From: Bradyrhizobium genosp. SA-3
Lineage (GTDB): Bacteria; Pseudomonadota; Alphaproteobacteria; Rhizobiales; Xanthobacteraceae
Assembly (NCBI RefSeq): GCF_004212635.1
Contig: NZ_PSRT01000063.1
Location: forward strand, 1 to 48,443
DNA length: 48,443 nucleotides
Reading direction: 5' to 3'
The notes beneath the pieces are model-generated. The model saw only the letters and a program-made list of their open reading frames with translations, was not told the DNA's origin and did not search any database. Numbering within the stretch: the first letter of the stretch is position 1; the number at the start of each line of letters is the position of its first letter. The position numbers were made by a program, and so were the translations under genes. Shown in pieces: positions 1-8,540 of the stretch.

Positions 1-933
1 CCGGCCGCGGCCGCGAAGGCGCCGCCGGCTGATGCGCCGCTCGCCCCGTCCGTGCGCAAGCTGTCGGCCGAGACCGGCATCGACGCTTCGACCGTTCCGG
101 GCTCCGGCAAGGACGGCCGCGTCACCAAGGGCGACATGCTCGCTGCGATCGAGCGTGCGGCCTCCGCGCCGACCCCGGTCAACCAGCCCGCCGCCGCCGT
201 TCAGGTGCGCGCGCCGTCGCCGGCCGATGACGCCGCCCGCGAGGAGCGCGTCAAGATGACCCGGCTGCGCCAGACCATCGCGCGCCGGCTCAAGGACGTG
301 CAGAACACCGCGGCCATGCTCACGACCTTCAACGAGGTCGATATGACCAACGTCATGGCGCTGCGTGCCCACTACAAGGACGCGTTCGAGAAGAAGCATG
401 GCGCCAAGCTCGGCTTCATGGGCTTCTTCACCAAGGCCGTCGTGCAGGCGCTGAAGGACATCCCGGCCGTCAACGCCGAGATCGACGGCAGCGACCTGAT
501 CTACAAGAACTACTACCACGTCGGCGTTGCCGTCGGCACCGACAAGGGCCTCGTCGTTCCCGTGGTGCGCGACTGCGACCACAAGTCGATCTCCGACATC
601 GAGAAGAGCATCGCTGATTTCGGTCGCCGTGCCCGCGACGGCCAGCTCAAGATCGACGAGATGCAGGGCGGCACCTTCACCATCACCAATGGCGGCATCT
701 ACGGCTCGCTGATGTCGACGCCGATCCTGAACGCGCCGCAGTCCGGCATTTTGGGCATGCACAAGATCCAGGAGCGGCCGATGGTCGTCGGCGGCAAGGT
801 CGAGGTCCGCCCGATGATGTACCTCGCGCTCTCCTACGATCACCGCGTGATCGACGGCAAGGAAGCCGTCACCTTCCTGGTCCGCGTCAAGGAGAGCCTG
901 GAAGATCCGGCGCGTCTGGTGCTCGATCTCTGA
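1..933 (+). CDS. odhB: 2-oxoglutarate dehydrogenase E2 (dihydrolipoyl succinyltransferase), 5'-truncated by window edge
   Basis: This is the C-terminal 310 codons of the E2 core of 2-oxoglutarate dehydrogenase, which passes the succinyl group to CoA in the TCA cycle; the lipoyl domain lies before the window. The frame is open from base 1. An Ala/Pro-rich linker leads into the E3-binding domain (about codons 17-52, with GKDGRVTKGD). The acyltransferase core follows and ends with the catalytic motif DHRVIDG (His at codon 281, bases 841-843). The segment KLGFMGFFTKAVVQAL is typical of succinyl- rather than acetyltransferases. The lpdA gene two positions downstream fits one odh operon. A 2-oxo acid E2 is certain from the motifs; succinyl specificity is inferred from similarity and context. 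Confidence 0.95.
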   Translation, partial: PAAAAKAPPADAPLAPSVRKLSAETGIDASTVPGSGKDGRVTKGDMLAAIERAASAPTPVNQPAAAVQVRAPSPADDAAREERVKMTRLRQTIARRLKDVQNTAAMLTTFNEVDMTNVMALRAHYKDAFEKKHGAKLGFMGFFTKAVVQALKDIPAVNAEIDGSDLIYKNYYHVGVAVGTDKGLVVPVVRDCDHKSISDIEKSIADFGRRARDGQLKIDEMQGGTFTITNGGIYGSLMSTPILNAPQSGILGMHKIQERPMVVGGKVEVRPMMYLALSYDHRVIDGKEAVTFLVRVKESLEDPARLVLDL

Positions 934-999
934 TCCCTGATGCTTTGCGAGCGCCGTCGCGACTGACGCGACGGCGCATGTCGAACCATGGAGGCGCGC

Positions 1000-1749
1000 G
1001 TGACGGATAAAGTCGTTGTCATCACCGGCGGCAGCCGCGGCATCGGACGGGCGACCGCGCTCGCGGCGGCCGCGCGCGGCTTCCGCGTCGTTGTCGGCTA
1101 TGCCAGCAACAAGCAGGCTGCGGACGAGGTCGTGGCCGCGATCGAAGCCAAGAACGGCAAGGCCATCGCGGTGAAATGCGATGTCGCCGAGGAAAGCGAC
1201 ATCATCGAACTGTTCAAGCAGGCCGACAAGTTCGGCACGCTTGGCGCGCTCGTCAACAATGGCGGCATTGTCGGCAAGAGCGGCGTGCGCGTCGACGAGA
1301 TGTCGGCCGAGCGCATCCAGCGCGTGATGGCCGTCAACGTCACCGGCTCGATCCTCTGCGCGCGCGAGGCGGTGAAGCGGATGTCGACCAAGCACGGCGG
1401 CAAGGGCGGCGTCATCGTCAATCTGTCGTCGGTCGCGGCCAAGCTCGGCTCGCCGAATACTTATGTCGACTATGCGGCGTCCAAGGGGGCGATCGATTCC
1501 TTCACCATCGGCCTCGGCTATGAGGTTGCGAACGAAGGCATTCGCGTCGCGGGCATTCGCCCGGGCCTGATCGACACCGAAATCCACGCTGCCGGCGGCG
1601 AGCCCGACCGCGCCCAACGTCTGGCCCATCTGGTGCCGATGAAGCGCGTCGGCACCGCCGACGAAATCGCCAACGCCATCGTCTGGCTGATCTCGGACGA
1701 GGCCTCCTACGTCACCTCAGCCATTCTCGATGTGTCCGGCGGACGCTGA
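1000..1749 (+). CDS. SDR family NAD(P)-dependent oxidoreductase
   Basis: A classical short-chain dehydrogenase/reductase of 249 residues. The cofactor motif TGGSRGIG is at residues 9-16, the usual NNAG appears as NNGG, and the catalytic pair is the Ser of NLSS with YAASK. The C-terminus SAILDVSGGR is typical of FabG-like reductases. I chose the GTG at 1000 because GGAGG (990-994) sits five bases upstream; the ATG at 988 would overlap that ribosome-binding site. It lies between odhB and lpdA in the same direction with short gaps, so it is probably co-transcribed with the dehydrogenase subunits. The substrate cannot be read from the sequence; sugar or 3-oxoacyl reduction are both possible. Confidence 0.9.
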   Translation: MTDKVVVITGGSRGIGRATALAAAARGFRVVVGYASNKQAADEVVAAIEAKNGKAIAVKCDVAEESDIIELFKQADKFGTLGALVNNGGIVGKSGVRVDEMSAERIQRVMAVNVTGSILCAREAVKRMSTKHGGKGGVIVNLSSVAAKLGSPNTYVDYAASKGAIDSFTIGLGYEVANEGIRVAGIRPGLIDTEIHAAGGEPDRAQRLAHLVPMKRVGTADEIANAIVWLISDEASYVTSAILDVSGGR

Positions 1750-1784
1750 CACATCCTCACGCTAAACCTACGGGACTTTCTCTC

Positions 1785-3185
1785 ATGGCTACCTACGATC
1801 TCGTCGTCATCGGCACCGGACCGGGCGGTTATGTCTGCGCGGTGCGCGCAGCCCAGCTCGGCATGAAAGTCGCCGTGGTCGAAAAGAACGCCACGCTCGG
1901 CGGCACCTGCCTCAATGTCGGCTGCATGCCGTCGAAGGCGCTGCTGCACGCCTCCGAAATGTTCGAGGAAGCCGGCCATTCCTTCGCGAAAATGGGCGTG
2001 AGCGTTTCCGCGCCGAAGCTCGATTTGCCCGCGATGATGAACTTCAAACAGCAGGGCATCGACGGCAACGTCAAGGGCGTCGAGTTCCTGATGAAGAAGA
2101 ACAAGGTCGACGTGCTCAAGGGCACCGGCAAGATTCTGGGCACCGGCAAGGTGGAGGTCTCCGCCGACGGCAAGGCGCAGGTGGTCGAGACCAAGAACAT
2201 CGTCATCGCCACCGGCTCGGACATCGCGCGTCTCAAGGGCATCGAGATCGACGAGAAGCGCATCGTCTCCTCGACCGGCGCGCTGTCGCTGGAGAAGGTG
2301 CCAGGCAGATTGCTGGTCATTGGCGCGGGCGTGATCGGGCTCGAACTTGGCTCTGTGTGGCGCCGGCTCGGATCCGAAGTCATGGTGGTCGAATTCCTCG
2401 ATCGCATTCTGCCTGGCATGGACGGCGAGGTCGCACGGCAATTCCAGCGGATGCTTGAAAAGCAGGGATTTGCATTCAAGCTCGGTTCGAAGGTCACCGG
2501 CGTCGAAGCCAACAGCAAGGCATTGCTCGCGAAAATCGAACCGGCTGCCGGCGGTGCCGCCGAGACCATTGAAGCCGACGTCGTTCTGGTCTGCATTGGC
2601 CGCTCGCCCTACACCGACGGCCTCGGCCTGAAGGAAGCCGGCGTCGCGCTCGACGCACGCGGCCGCGTCCAGATCGATCCGCATTTCGCCACCAGCCTGA
2701 AGGGCGTCTACGCCATCGGCGACGTCGTCGCAGGACCCATGCTTGCGCACAAGGCCGAGGATGAGGGCGTCGCGGTCGCCGAGATCATCGCAGGGCAAGC
2801 CGGCCACGTGAACTACGACGTCATCCCGGGCGTCGTGTATACCACGCCGGAAGTGTCCTCCGTCGGCAAGACCGAGGAGGAACTCAAGCAAGCCGGCGTC
2901 GCCTATACCGTCGGGAAGTTTCCCTTTACCGCCAACGGCCGTTCCAAGGTCAATCAGACCACCGATGGTTTTGTGAAGATTCTCGCAGATGCGAAGACCG
3001 ATCGCGTGCTCGGCGTGCACATTATCGGCCGCGAAGCCGGCGAAATGATCCATGAAGCCTGCGTTCTCATGGAATTTGGCGGCAGTGCGGAGGATCTCGC
3101 CCGCACCTGCCACGCGCATCCGACCCGCTCGGAAGCGGTCAAGGAAGCCGCGCTTGCAGTCGGCAAGCGGGCCATCCATATGTAG
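1785..3185 (+). CDS. lpdA: Dihydrolipoyl dehydrogenase (E3)
   Basis: The FAD-dependent E3 subunit reoxidises dihydrolipoamide on E2 and passes electrons to NAD+. At 466 residues it has normal family length. The N-terminal FAD motif GTGPGG is followed by the redox disulfide GGTCLNVGC, where the two Cys are five apart. A second dinucleotide fold (GAGVIGLELG) binds NAD, a second FAD contact is YAIGDV, and the C-terminal dimer domain carries the His-Glu active-site motif HAHPTRSE. It follows odhB and the SDR gene on the same strand and is probably the E3 made for 2-oxoglutarate dehydrogenase. E3 enzymes are often shared with other complexes, so exclusive use is not implied. Confidence 0.97.
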   Translation: MATYDLVVIGTGPGGYVCAVRAAQLGMKVAVVEKNATLGGTCLNVGCMPSKALLHASEMFEEAGHSFAKMGVSVSAPKLDLPAMMNFKQQGIDGNVKGVEFLMKKNKVDVLKGTGKILGTGKVEVSADGKAQVVETKNIVIATGSDIARLKGIEIDEKRIVSSTGALSLEKVPGRLLVIGAGVIGLELGSVWRRLGSEVMVVEFLDRILPGMDGEVARQFQRMLEKQGFAFKLGSKVTGVEANSKALLAKIEPAAGGAAETIEADVVLVCIGRSPYTDGLGLKEAGVALDARGRVQIDPHFATSLKGVYAIGDVVAGPMLAHKAEDEGVAVAEIIAGQAGHVNYDVIPGVVYTTPEVSSVGKTEEELKQAGVAYTVGKFPFTANGRSKVNQTTDGFVKILADAKTDRVLGVHIIGREAGEMIHEACVLMEFGGSAEDLARTCHAHPTRSEAVKEAALAVGKRAIHM

Positions 3186-3218
3186 CCACGGCCCGAGCCG
3201 AATCGGGCGGGACAACAC

Positions 3219-3749
3219 ATGCTGCGCCGCCTTCTTCAACCGGTCTGGGTCCTGCTTGCGATCGTCTTCCTGATCGAAGCCTGGCTGTGGGACCATCTCG
3301 AGCCGATCGTTGCAAAAGTCGTCGCAGCCATCCCGCTTGCGCGCTTCAAGCAATGGCTGACGGAGCGCGTCGATGCGCTGTCGCCGGCCATGACGCTGAT
3401 CGTGTTCGCGGTCCCCATCATCCCGCTGTTTCCGCTCAAGCTGGTCGGCCTGTGGCTGCTCGCGCACGAATACTGGACCAGTGCGGTGTTCACGATCGTG
3501 TTCGCGAAGATGCTCGGCGTCGGCGTCACCGCCTTCGTGTTCGACGTGACGCGCGACAAGCTCCTGGAGATGCACTGGTTCGAGCGGATCTATGAGCTGG
3601 TGCTGAAAGTGCGCGCCAAGGCCGCCGAGCTGGTCGACCCGATCAAGCGGCGCATTCGCGAGCTGATCACCGGCGACGGGGAGGGGTGGTCGTCACGGAC
3701 GCTCCGCCTGATCCAGCGTTTCAGGAAGAGCGTGCACGAGGCGCGGTGA
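3219..3749 (+). CDS. Small predicted membrane protein, unknown function
   Basis: A 176-residue protein with no recognised catalytic motif. A hydrophobic segment at about residues 7-24 is followed by an amphipathic stretch, and two more hydrophobic segments lie near 58-80 and 85-108. The C-terminal third is strongly basic (KVRAKAAELVDPIKRRIREL) and is probably cytoplasmic. It starts 33 bases after lpdA on the same strand and could be read through from the odh operon. It ends next to a perfect palindrome that separates it from the convergent gene at 3873. I do not recognise the family and infer no function beyond a membrane location. Confidence 0.75.
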   Translation: MLRRLLQPVWVLLAIVFLIEAWLWDHLEPIVAKVVAAIPLARFKQWLTERVDALSPAMTLIVFAVPIIPLFPLKLVGLWLLAHEYWTSAVFTIVFAKMLGVGVTAFVFDVTRDKLLEMHWFERIYELVLKVRAKAAELVDPIKRRIRELITGDGEGWSSRTLRLIQRFRKSVHEAR

Positions 3750-3801
3750 TTTTCTTGCGGCAGTCTCTGTGTTGAGTCTCCGCTTGTGCCAAACCTCAGG
3801 T

Positions 3802-3845
3802 GTCGTCCCGGCCTAGTGCGCAATTGCGCACTAGGCCGGGACGAC
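3802..3845. repeat. Perfect 44-bp palindrome, probable bidirectional terminator
   Basis: Bases 3802-3823 are the exact reverse complement of 3824-3845, with GTCGTCCCGG and CCGGGACGAC at the ends. It lies between two convergent genes (ends at 3749 and 3873). The same outer arm bounds the longer elements at 29594 and 32530, so this looks like a minimal member of that repeat family. As RNA it would fold the same way on either strand, which suits a bidirectional terminator, although no long T tract follows. Confidence 0.8.
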
Positions 3846-3872
3846 GGCTGAGCAAGGCTTGACAGCGTTCCC

Positions 3873-4463
3873 TCAATGCAAATGCAGCAGATGCGGCCAC
3901 CACAGGCCGAGCGCGGTCATGATCAGGCCTGCGAGCGTCAGCACGCCGCTGACATAGGCCAGCGCGAACATGCCGGTGATGATGGTGGCTGACGCCAGCA
4001 CGATGCCGATCTGGAACGCGGCCGAGGCCAGCTCGAAGTGGTGGTACTTCGCGGTCGCCTCGTCGCGATCGTGCTCGGCATGCTTGGCCTTCTCGGCGAG
4101 CTGCTCGGTGCCCTCGCCGGTCTCGGGCTCGGAGCGGTAGCGCTGCGCGGTCTTGGTCCAGTCGTCGACCTGCTTCTGCACCGCCGCCTTCATGGCGTCG
4201 TCGCTCGTGCCACCCAGCGTGAGCTTGCCCTGCTCGGCCGCGGTCGCCACTACGGTGCGGCGGATGCTCTTGGCCTGAAAGAACGCCCAGAGATTGGCGG
4301 CCTCGACGTTCTTGCTGATCGATTCGGTCTGGGCGCCCTTGCCGAGCGTCTCCGAGACCGCCAGGAATAGCGCCAGAACGGCGATCAGGAGCGCGATCTT
4401 CTTGTTCGAGCCGGACGCGTGTTCGGCGTGCTCGGCATGCTCCATGCTTTCATGTGCGCTCAT
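3873..4463 (-). CDS. DUF4337-like membrane protein
   Basis: A 196-residue protein resembling the DUF4337 family. The N-terminus is His/Glu-rich (repeats of EHA). One hydrophobic segment follows (KIALLIAVLALFLAVSETLG), then a helical region of about 100 residues rich in charged residues and Gln, then two C-terminal hydrophobic segments that end in a His-containing tail. The start at 4463 was chosen because AGGAGG precedes it by four bases; an upstream in-frame start at 4526 has no such site and would add 21 unlike residues. It is monocistronic and convergent with the gene ending at 3749. The function of the family is not known to me. Confidence 0.8.
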   Translation of the reverse strand: MSAHESMEHAEHAEHASGSNKKIALLIAVLALFLAVSETLGKGAQTESISKNVEAANLWAFFQAKSIRRTVVATAAEQGKLTLGGTSDDAMKAAVQKQVDDWTKTAQRYRSEPETGEGTEQLAEKAKHAEHDRDEATAKYHHFELASAAFQIGIVLASATIITGMFALAYVSGVLTLAGLIMTALGLWWPHLLHLH

Positions 4464-4543
4464 ATGTCCTCCTGATCGGTTCCCCACGATTGACCGAACC
4501 GCGTGCGCCGCGCAAGAGGCAAGCAAGTTATGACATCAGTGTG

Positions 4544-5509
4544 TCACCGCCGCGGATGCGCGCTGGCATAGACTTCGAGCAGCCGCTCGGAATCGACGCC
4601 GGTATAGACCTGCGTGGTCGAGAGCGAGGAATGGCCGAGCAGTTCCTGGATGGCGCGCAAGTCGCCGCCGCGCGAGAGCAGATGCGTGGCGAAGGAATGG
4701 CGGAGCGCGTGCGGGGTGGCGCTGTCGGGCAGGCCGAGCGCGCCGCGCAGCCGCTCCATCGCGAGTTGGATAATGCGCGGGCTCAAGGGCCCGCCGCGCG
4801 CGCCGACGAAGATCGGGCCCTCGGCGGGCAGGGGATAGGGGCACATCGCAACGTACTCTTGCACGAGCTCGAGCACGTTCTGCAGCACCGGCACCATCCG
4901 GGTCTTGTTGCCTTTGCCTGTCACGACGAGCACGTCGCCCTCGCCCGGCCGCGGCACTTCGCGGCGCTTCAGGCCGAGCGCTTCGGAGATGCGCAGGCCC
5001 GAGCCATACAGCAGCGCCATCACCGCGGCATCGCGCGCCAGAATCCAGGTCTCGCGTTCCTCGCCGGCGCGTTCGTCGGCATCGGCAAGCCGTTTGGCCG
5101 ACGCCATCGGCAGCGGCTTTGGCAGGCTTTTCGCGACTTTTGGCGCGCGGATCGCGGACAACGCGCCGACCTTGCCCTTGCCTTCGCGCTCGAGAAATCG
5201 GCCGAACGAGCGCAGGCCCGCGAGCGCGCGCATCAGCGAGCGGCCGGCAATGTCGTCGGCCCGGCGCATCGCCATGAAGGCGCGCACATCAGTGGCTTCC
5301 AGCGCGGCGAACCGCGCGAGCGTGACGCGCTCGCCCCAATGAGCGCAGAGAAAATCCAGGCATTGCCGCAAGTCGCGGCCATAGGCCTCCAGCGTCTTCG
5401 GCGACAGTCGCCGCTCGGCGCCGAGATGCGACAGCCAGCGCGCCATCTCCTGCGCGATCGAGGGATCGGCGCTGGCGAGCTCGGTGGGTGGGGCAGCCGC
5501 TTTGCTCAT
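4544..5509 (-). CDS. xerC: Tyrosine recombinase XerC
   Basis: A site-specific recombinase of 321 residues, expected to resolve chromosome dimers at dif with a XerD partner not present here. The N-terminal SAM-like core-binding domain (about residues 20-110) is followed by the catalytic domain. Catalytic elements visible are the first Arg in GSGLRISEALGL, the HALRHSFATHLL box with His and Arg, the second His in LLGHSSLSTTQ, and the Tyr nucleophile in QVYTGV. It is divergent from priA, with 111 bases between the starts. Placement beside housekeeping genes and lack of nearby att-like repeats favour a chromosomal Xer protein over a phage integrase. XerC rather than XerD rests on overall resemblance. 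Confidence 0.9.
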   Translation of the reverse strand: MSKAAAPPTELASADPSIAQEMARWLSHLGAERRLSPKTLEAYGRDLRQCLDFLCAHWGERVTLARFAALEATDVRAFMAMRRADDIAGRSLMRALAGLRSFGRFLEREGKGKVGALSAIRAPKVAKSLPKPLPMASAKRLADADERAGEERETWILARDAAVMALLYGSGLRISEALGLKRREVPRPGEGDVLVVTGKGNKTRMVPVLQNVLELVQEYVAMCPYPLPAEGPIFVGARGGPLSPRIIQLAMERLRGALGLPDSATPHALRHSFATHLLSRGGDLRAIQELLGHSSLSTTQVYTGVDSERLLEVYASAHPRR

Positions 5510-5620
5510 GCGCTCTGGACGTGGTGATTCCGCACAGTATATCGCATCACACTCGTTTATCGTTCGCTAAGGCCGCCCGGTGGCGCTAGCCTCGATACCC
5601 CAGGTTCCGATTCTCAATCC

Positions 5621-7828
5621 ATGGATCACACACTGCGCAGCCCCGCCACCGCCAACGCGACCCGCATGGTCGACGTGCTGGTGCCGGTCGCGCTCGACCA
5701 GACCTATTCCTACAAGGTGCCGCGCGGCATGGAGCTGAAGGCGGGCGATCTCGTCGGCGTGCCGCTCGGCCCGCGCGAGGTGCTGGCGGTGGTCTGGGCC
5801 GAAAACGCCAATCCCGATCCGCGCCTGCACAACCGTCTCAAGGACGTCAGCGAGAAGCTCGACATCCCGCCGTTGAAGCCGGAGCTGCGCTCGGTCGTCG
5901 ACTGGGTCGCCAATTACACGCTGAGCCCGCGCGGCATGGTGCTGCGCATGTGCCTGCGGATGGGCGAGAATCTCGGCCCCGAACGGGCGCGCGCCGGCGT
6001 GCGCCTGGTCGGCGATCCGCCGAAGCGACTGACGCCGGCGCGGCAGCGCCTGATCGCGGTGCTGTCGGACCGGCTCCTGCACGGCAAGTCCGAGGCCGCC
6101 AAGGAGGCTGGCGTCTCGGCCGGCGTGATCGACGGCCTCGTCGATGAAGGCACGCTCACGGTCGAACCGATGCCGCCGCCTCCGCCGCCGCCCGCACCCG
6201 ATCCGGATTTTGGCCGGCCGGATTTCACGCCGCTCCAGCGCGCCGCGGTCGACACGATGCGCGCGCTCGCCGCCAACGGCACCTTCCACGTCGCGTTGCT
6301 CGACGGCGTCACCGGCTCGGGCAAGACCGAGGTCTATTTCGAGGCGATTGCGGAAGCCATCCGCCGCGGCAAGCAGTCGCTGATCCTGATGCCGGAGATC
6401 GCGCTGACCGGCCAGTTTCTCGACCGCTTCGCGCAGCGCTTTGGCGTGCGGCCGATCGAATGGCATTCGGAGCTGACGCCGCGCACCCGCGCGCGCAATT
6501 GGGCGGCGATCTCCACAGGCAGCGCGCCGGTCGTGGTCGGCGCGCGCTCGGCGCTGTTTCTGCCTTACGCCAATCTCGGCCTCATCGTCGTCGATGAAGA
6601 GCACGACCAGGCCTACAAGCAGGATGACGGCGTGCATTACCACGCCCGCGACATGGCCGTGGTTCGCGCGCATATCGCCAAAATTCCGGTCGTGCTGGCC
6701 TCCGCGACGCCGTCGGTCGAGTCCGAGGTCAATGCGCGCAAGAACCGCTATCAGCGCATCGCGCTGCCCTCGCGCTTCGGCGGCCAGCACATGCCGCATA
6801 TCGAGGCCATCGACATGCGCCGCGAGCCGCCCGCGCGCGGCCGCTTCATCTCACCCCGGCTAGCCGGCGAGATCAAGACCGCGATCGAGCGGCGCGAGCA
6901 GGCGCTGTTGTTCCTCAATCGCCGCGGCTATGCGCCGCTGACACTGTGCCGTGCCTGCGGCCATCGCTTCGCCTGCACCATCTGCGATGCCTGGCTGGTC
7001 GATCACCGTTTTCGTCAGCGCCTGGTCTGCCATCACTGCGGCTTCTCGATGCCGCGCCCGCACATTTGTCCGAACTGCTCGGCGGAGGAATCGCTTGTGG
7101 CGGTCGGCCCCGGCGTCGAGCGCCTGCAGGAGGAGGCGGCCGCGCTATTCCCGGACGCGCGCACCATGGTGCTGTCGAGCGACCTCATCACCTCGATCGA
7201 GACGATGCGCAGCGAGCTCGCCGAGATCGCGGAGGGGCGCGTCGACATCATCATCGGCACGCAGCTGGTGGCAAAAGGCCACAACTTCCCGCGGCTCAAT
7301 CTGGTCGGCGTAGTCGATGCGGATCTCGGCCTTAGCAATGGCGACCCGCGTGCGGCGGAACGCACCTGGCAATTGCTCAACCAGGTGATCGGCCGCGCCG
7401 GGCGCGAGCAGGGCCGCGGCGTCGGCTATCTCCAGACCCACCAGCCCGATCATCCCGTGATGAAGGCGCTGATCGCCTGCGATCGCGAGGCCTTTTACGA
7501 CAGCGAGATCGACCTGCGCGAACGCACGCTCTATCCGCCGTTCGGCCGGCTTGCGAGCCTGATCATCTCCGCGGGCGACCGCCCGAGCGCGGAAGGCTTT
7601 GGCCGCCGGCTGGTGGCGCTGGCGCCGCGCGACGAGCGCGTGGTGGTGCTAGGACCGGCGGAAGCGCCGCTCGCGGTCATCAAGGGCCGCTACCGCTTCC
7701 GCATCCTGGTGAAATCGGCGCGCGGCTTCGATCTGTCGGATTATCTGCGCAACTGGCTCGCTGTGTGCCCGAAGCCGAAGGGCAATCTCAAGCTCGAAGT
7801 GGACGTCGATCCGCAGAGCTTTTTGTAA
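5621..7828 (+). CDS. priA: Primosomal protein N' (replication restart helicase PriA)
   Basis: PriA recognises stalled forks and reloads the replicative helicase. The protein is 735 residues, normal for the family. The N-terminal fork-binding domain is followed by a proline run near residue 187. The Walker A motif GVTGSGKT is near residue 229 and the Walker B box is DEEH near residue 324. A zinc-binding insert at about residues 443-490 has Cys pairs spaced as in CRACGHRFACTIC and CHHCGF...CPNC. Helicase motifs including GTQLVAKGHNFP and QVIGRAGRE follow. Start and length agree with the family. It is divergent from xerC and convergent with rlpA across a repeat and terminator. Confidence 0.97.
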   Translation: MDHTLRSPATANATRMVDVLVPVALDQTYSYKVPRGMELKAGDLVGVPLGPREVLAVVWAENANPDPRLHNRLKDVSEKLDIPPLKPELRSVVDWVANYTLSPRGMVLRMCLRMGENLGPERARAGVRLVGDPPKRLTPARQRLIAVLSDRLLHGKSEAAKEAGVSAGVIDGLVDEGTLTVEPMPPPPPPPAPDPDFGRPDFTPLQRAAVDTMRALAANGTFHVALLDGVTGSGKTEVYFEAIAEAIRRGKQSLILMPEIALTGQFLDRFAQRFGVRPIEWHSELTPRTRARNWAAISTGSAPVVVGARSALFLPYANLGLIVVDEEHDQAYKQDDGVHYHARDMAVVRAHIAKIPVVLASATPSVESEVNARKNRYQRIALPSRFGGQHMPHIEAIDMRREPPARGRFISPRLAGEIKTAIERREQALLFLNRRGYAPLTLCRACGHRFACTICDAWLVDHRFRQRLVCHHCGFSMPRPHICPNCSAEESLVAVGPGVERLQEEAAALFPDARTMVLSSDLITSIETMRSELAEIAEGRVDIIIGTQLVAKGHNFPRLNLVGVVDADLGLSNGDPRAAERTWQLLNQVIGRAGREQGRGVGYLQTHQPDHPVMKALIACDREAFYDSEIDLRERTLYPPFGRLASLIISAGDRPSAEGFGRRLVALAPRDERVVVLGPAEAPLAVIKGRYRFRILVKSARGFDLSDYLRNWLAVCPKPKGNLKLEVDVDPQSFL

Positions 7829-7848
7829 GGGGGGGCGCTCACTCTCCA

Positions 7849-7935
7849 CGTCATTGCGAGGAGCCCTTGCGACGAAGCAATCCAGAGTCTCTCCGCGGAA
7901 AGACTCTGGATTGCTTCGCTTCGCTCGCAATGACG
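7849..7935. repeat. 87-bp palindromic intergenic repeat, copy 1
   Basis: The element starts CGTCATTGCGAG and ends CTCGCAATGACG. It has an inner inverted pair around GAAGCAATCCAGAGTCT and its complement. A second 87-bp copy with the same ends lies at 31486-31572. It sits just after priA, between convergent genes. By eye it is a REP-like non-coding element of the kind scattered through Bradyrhizobium genomes. Confidence 0.85.
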
Positions 7936-7943
7936 AAGGAAAC

Positions 7944-7977
7944 AAAAAAAGCCCGCGGTCCCCCAAGACCACGGGCT
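7944..7977 (-). terminator. Rho-independent terminator of rlpA
   Basis: On the minus strand an 11-bp stem (AGCCCGTGGTC pairing with GACCGCGGGCT, one G-T wobble) with a six-base loop is followed by a run of seven T. It lies 60 bases after the rlpA stop codon. Confidence 0.85.
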
Positions 7978-8036
7978 TGTTTCAGGCGCGCATCAAACTG
8001 ATGAAAACTGCGCGTGCGAGGCGCTTGGAGCGCGCC

Positions 8037-8540
8037 TTAGGAGACGACTTCCGCAGTGACGCGGCCGACGCCGGCGCCGGTGAGGCCGATGGCGCGGGCA
8101 GCGCCGGTGGAGAGGTCGAGCACACGGCCGCGAATGAACGGGCCACGGTCATTGATGGTGACGATGACGCTCTGGCCGCGGTGGGTAACGCGCAGCTTGG
8201 TGCCGAACGGCAGCGAGCGGTGCGCCGCGGTCAAGGCGTTCTGGTTGAAGCGCTGGCCCGAGGCGGTCCGGCTGCCGGACTCGTTGCCGTAATAGGAGGC
8301 CATGCCGGAGAAGCCGCGGCCCGTGCCCGACGACGGCGTCATCGCGGCGTTGGCATTGCGCCAATCGGAGCTCGCGTTGGTATCGTTCTGAACGTGGTGG
8401 CGGTGATGATGGTGATGCCGGTGATGCCTGGATTTAGCGGAAGCTTCGGTGGCAGTTCCACCGATGACGAGAGTTGCGGCAACGAAAGCAATCGCCGTGC
8501 GCGGCCGGGTCACAAAGCCCAGCGTCTTCAAAGACAGCAT
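8037..8540 (-). CDS. rlpA: RlpA-family septal-ring lytic transglycosylase / double-psi beta-barrel protein
   Basis: A 167-residue exported protein of the RlpA family, which binds or cleaves peptidoglycan strands at the septum. The N-terminus looks like a signal peptide (basic start, hydrophobic AIAFVAATLVIGG, then ASA). A His-rich linker (HHRHHHHHRHH) and a low-complexity stretch lead to the double-psi beta-barrel at about residues 80-167. The barrel contains GMASYYGNESGSRTASG, AHRSLPFGT and the conserved NDRGPF with its Asp. There is no C-terminal SPOR domain, unlike E. coli RlpA. AGGGA seven bases upstream supports the start at 8540. Enzymatic activity is inferred from the family; some short members may only bind. 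Confidence 0.88.
   Translation of the reverse strand: MLSLKTLGFVTRPRTAIAFVAATLVIGGTATEASAKSRHHRHHHHHRHHVQNDTNASSDWRNANAAMTPSSGTGRGFSGMASYYGNESGSRTASGQRFNQNALTAAHRSLPFGTKLRVTHRGQSVIVTINDRGPFIRGRVLDLSTGAARAIGLTGAGVGRVTAEVVS

Noticed and set aside
1707..3575. A 622-codon minus-strand open frame
   Set aside because: It runs antisense through lpdA and the membrane protein gene, is rich in Arg, His and Asp, and has no domain; it is a shadow of high-GC coding sequence.
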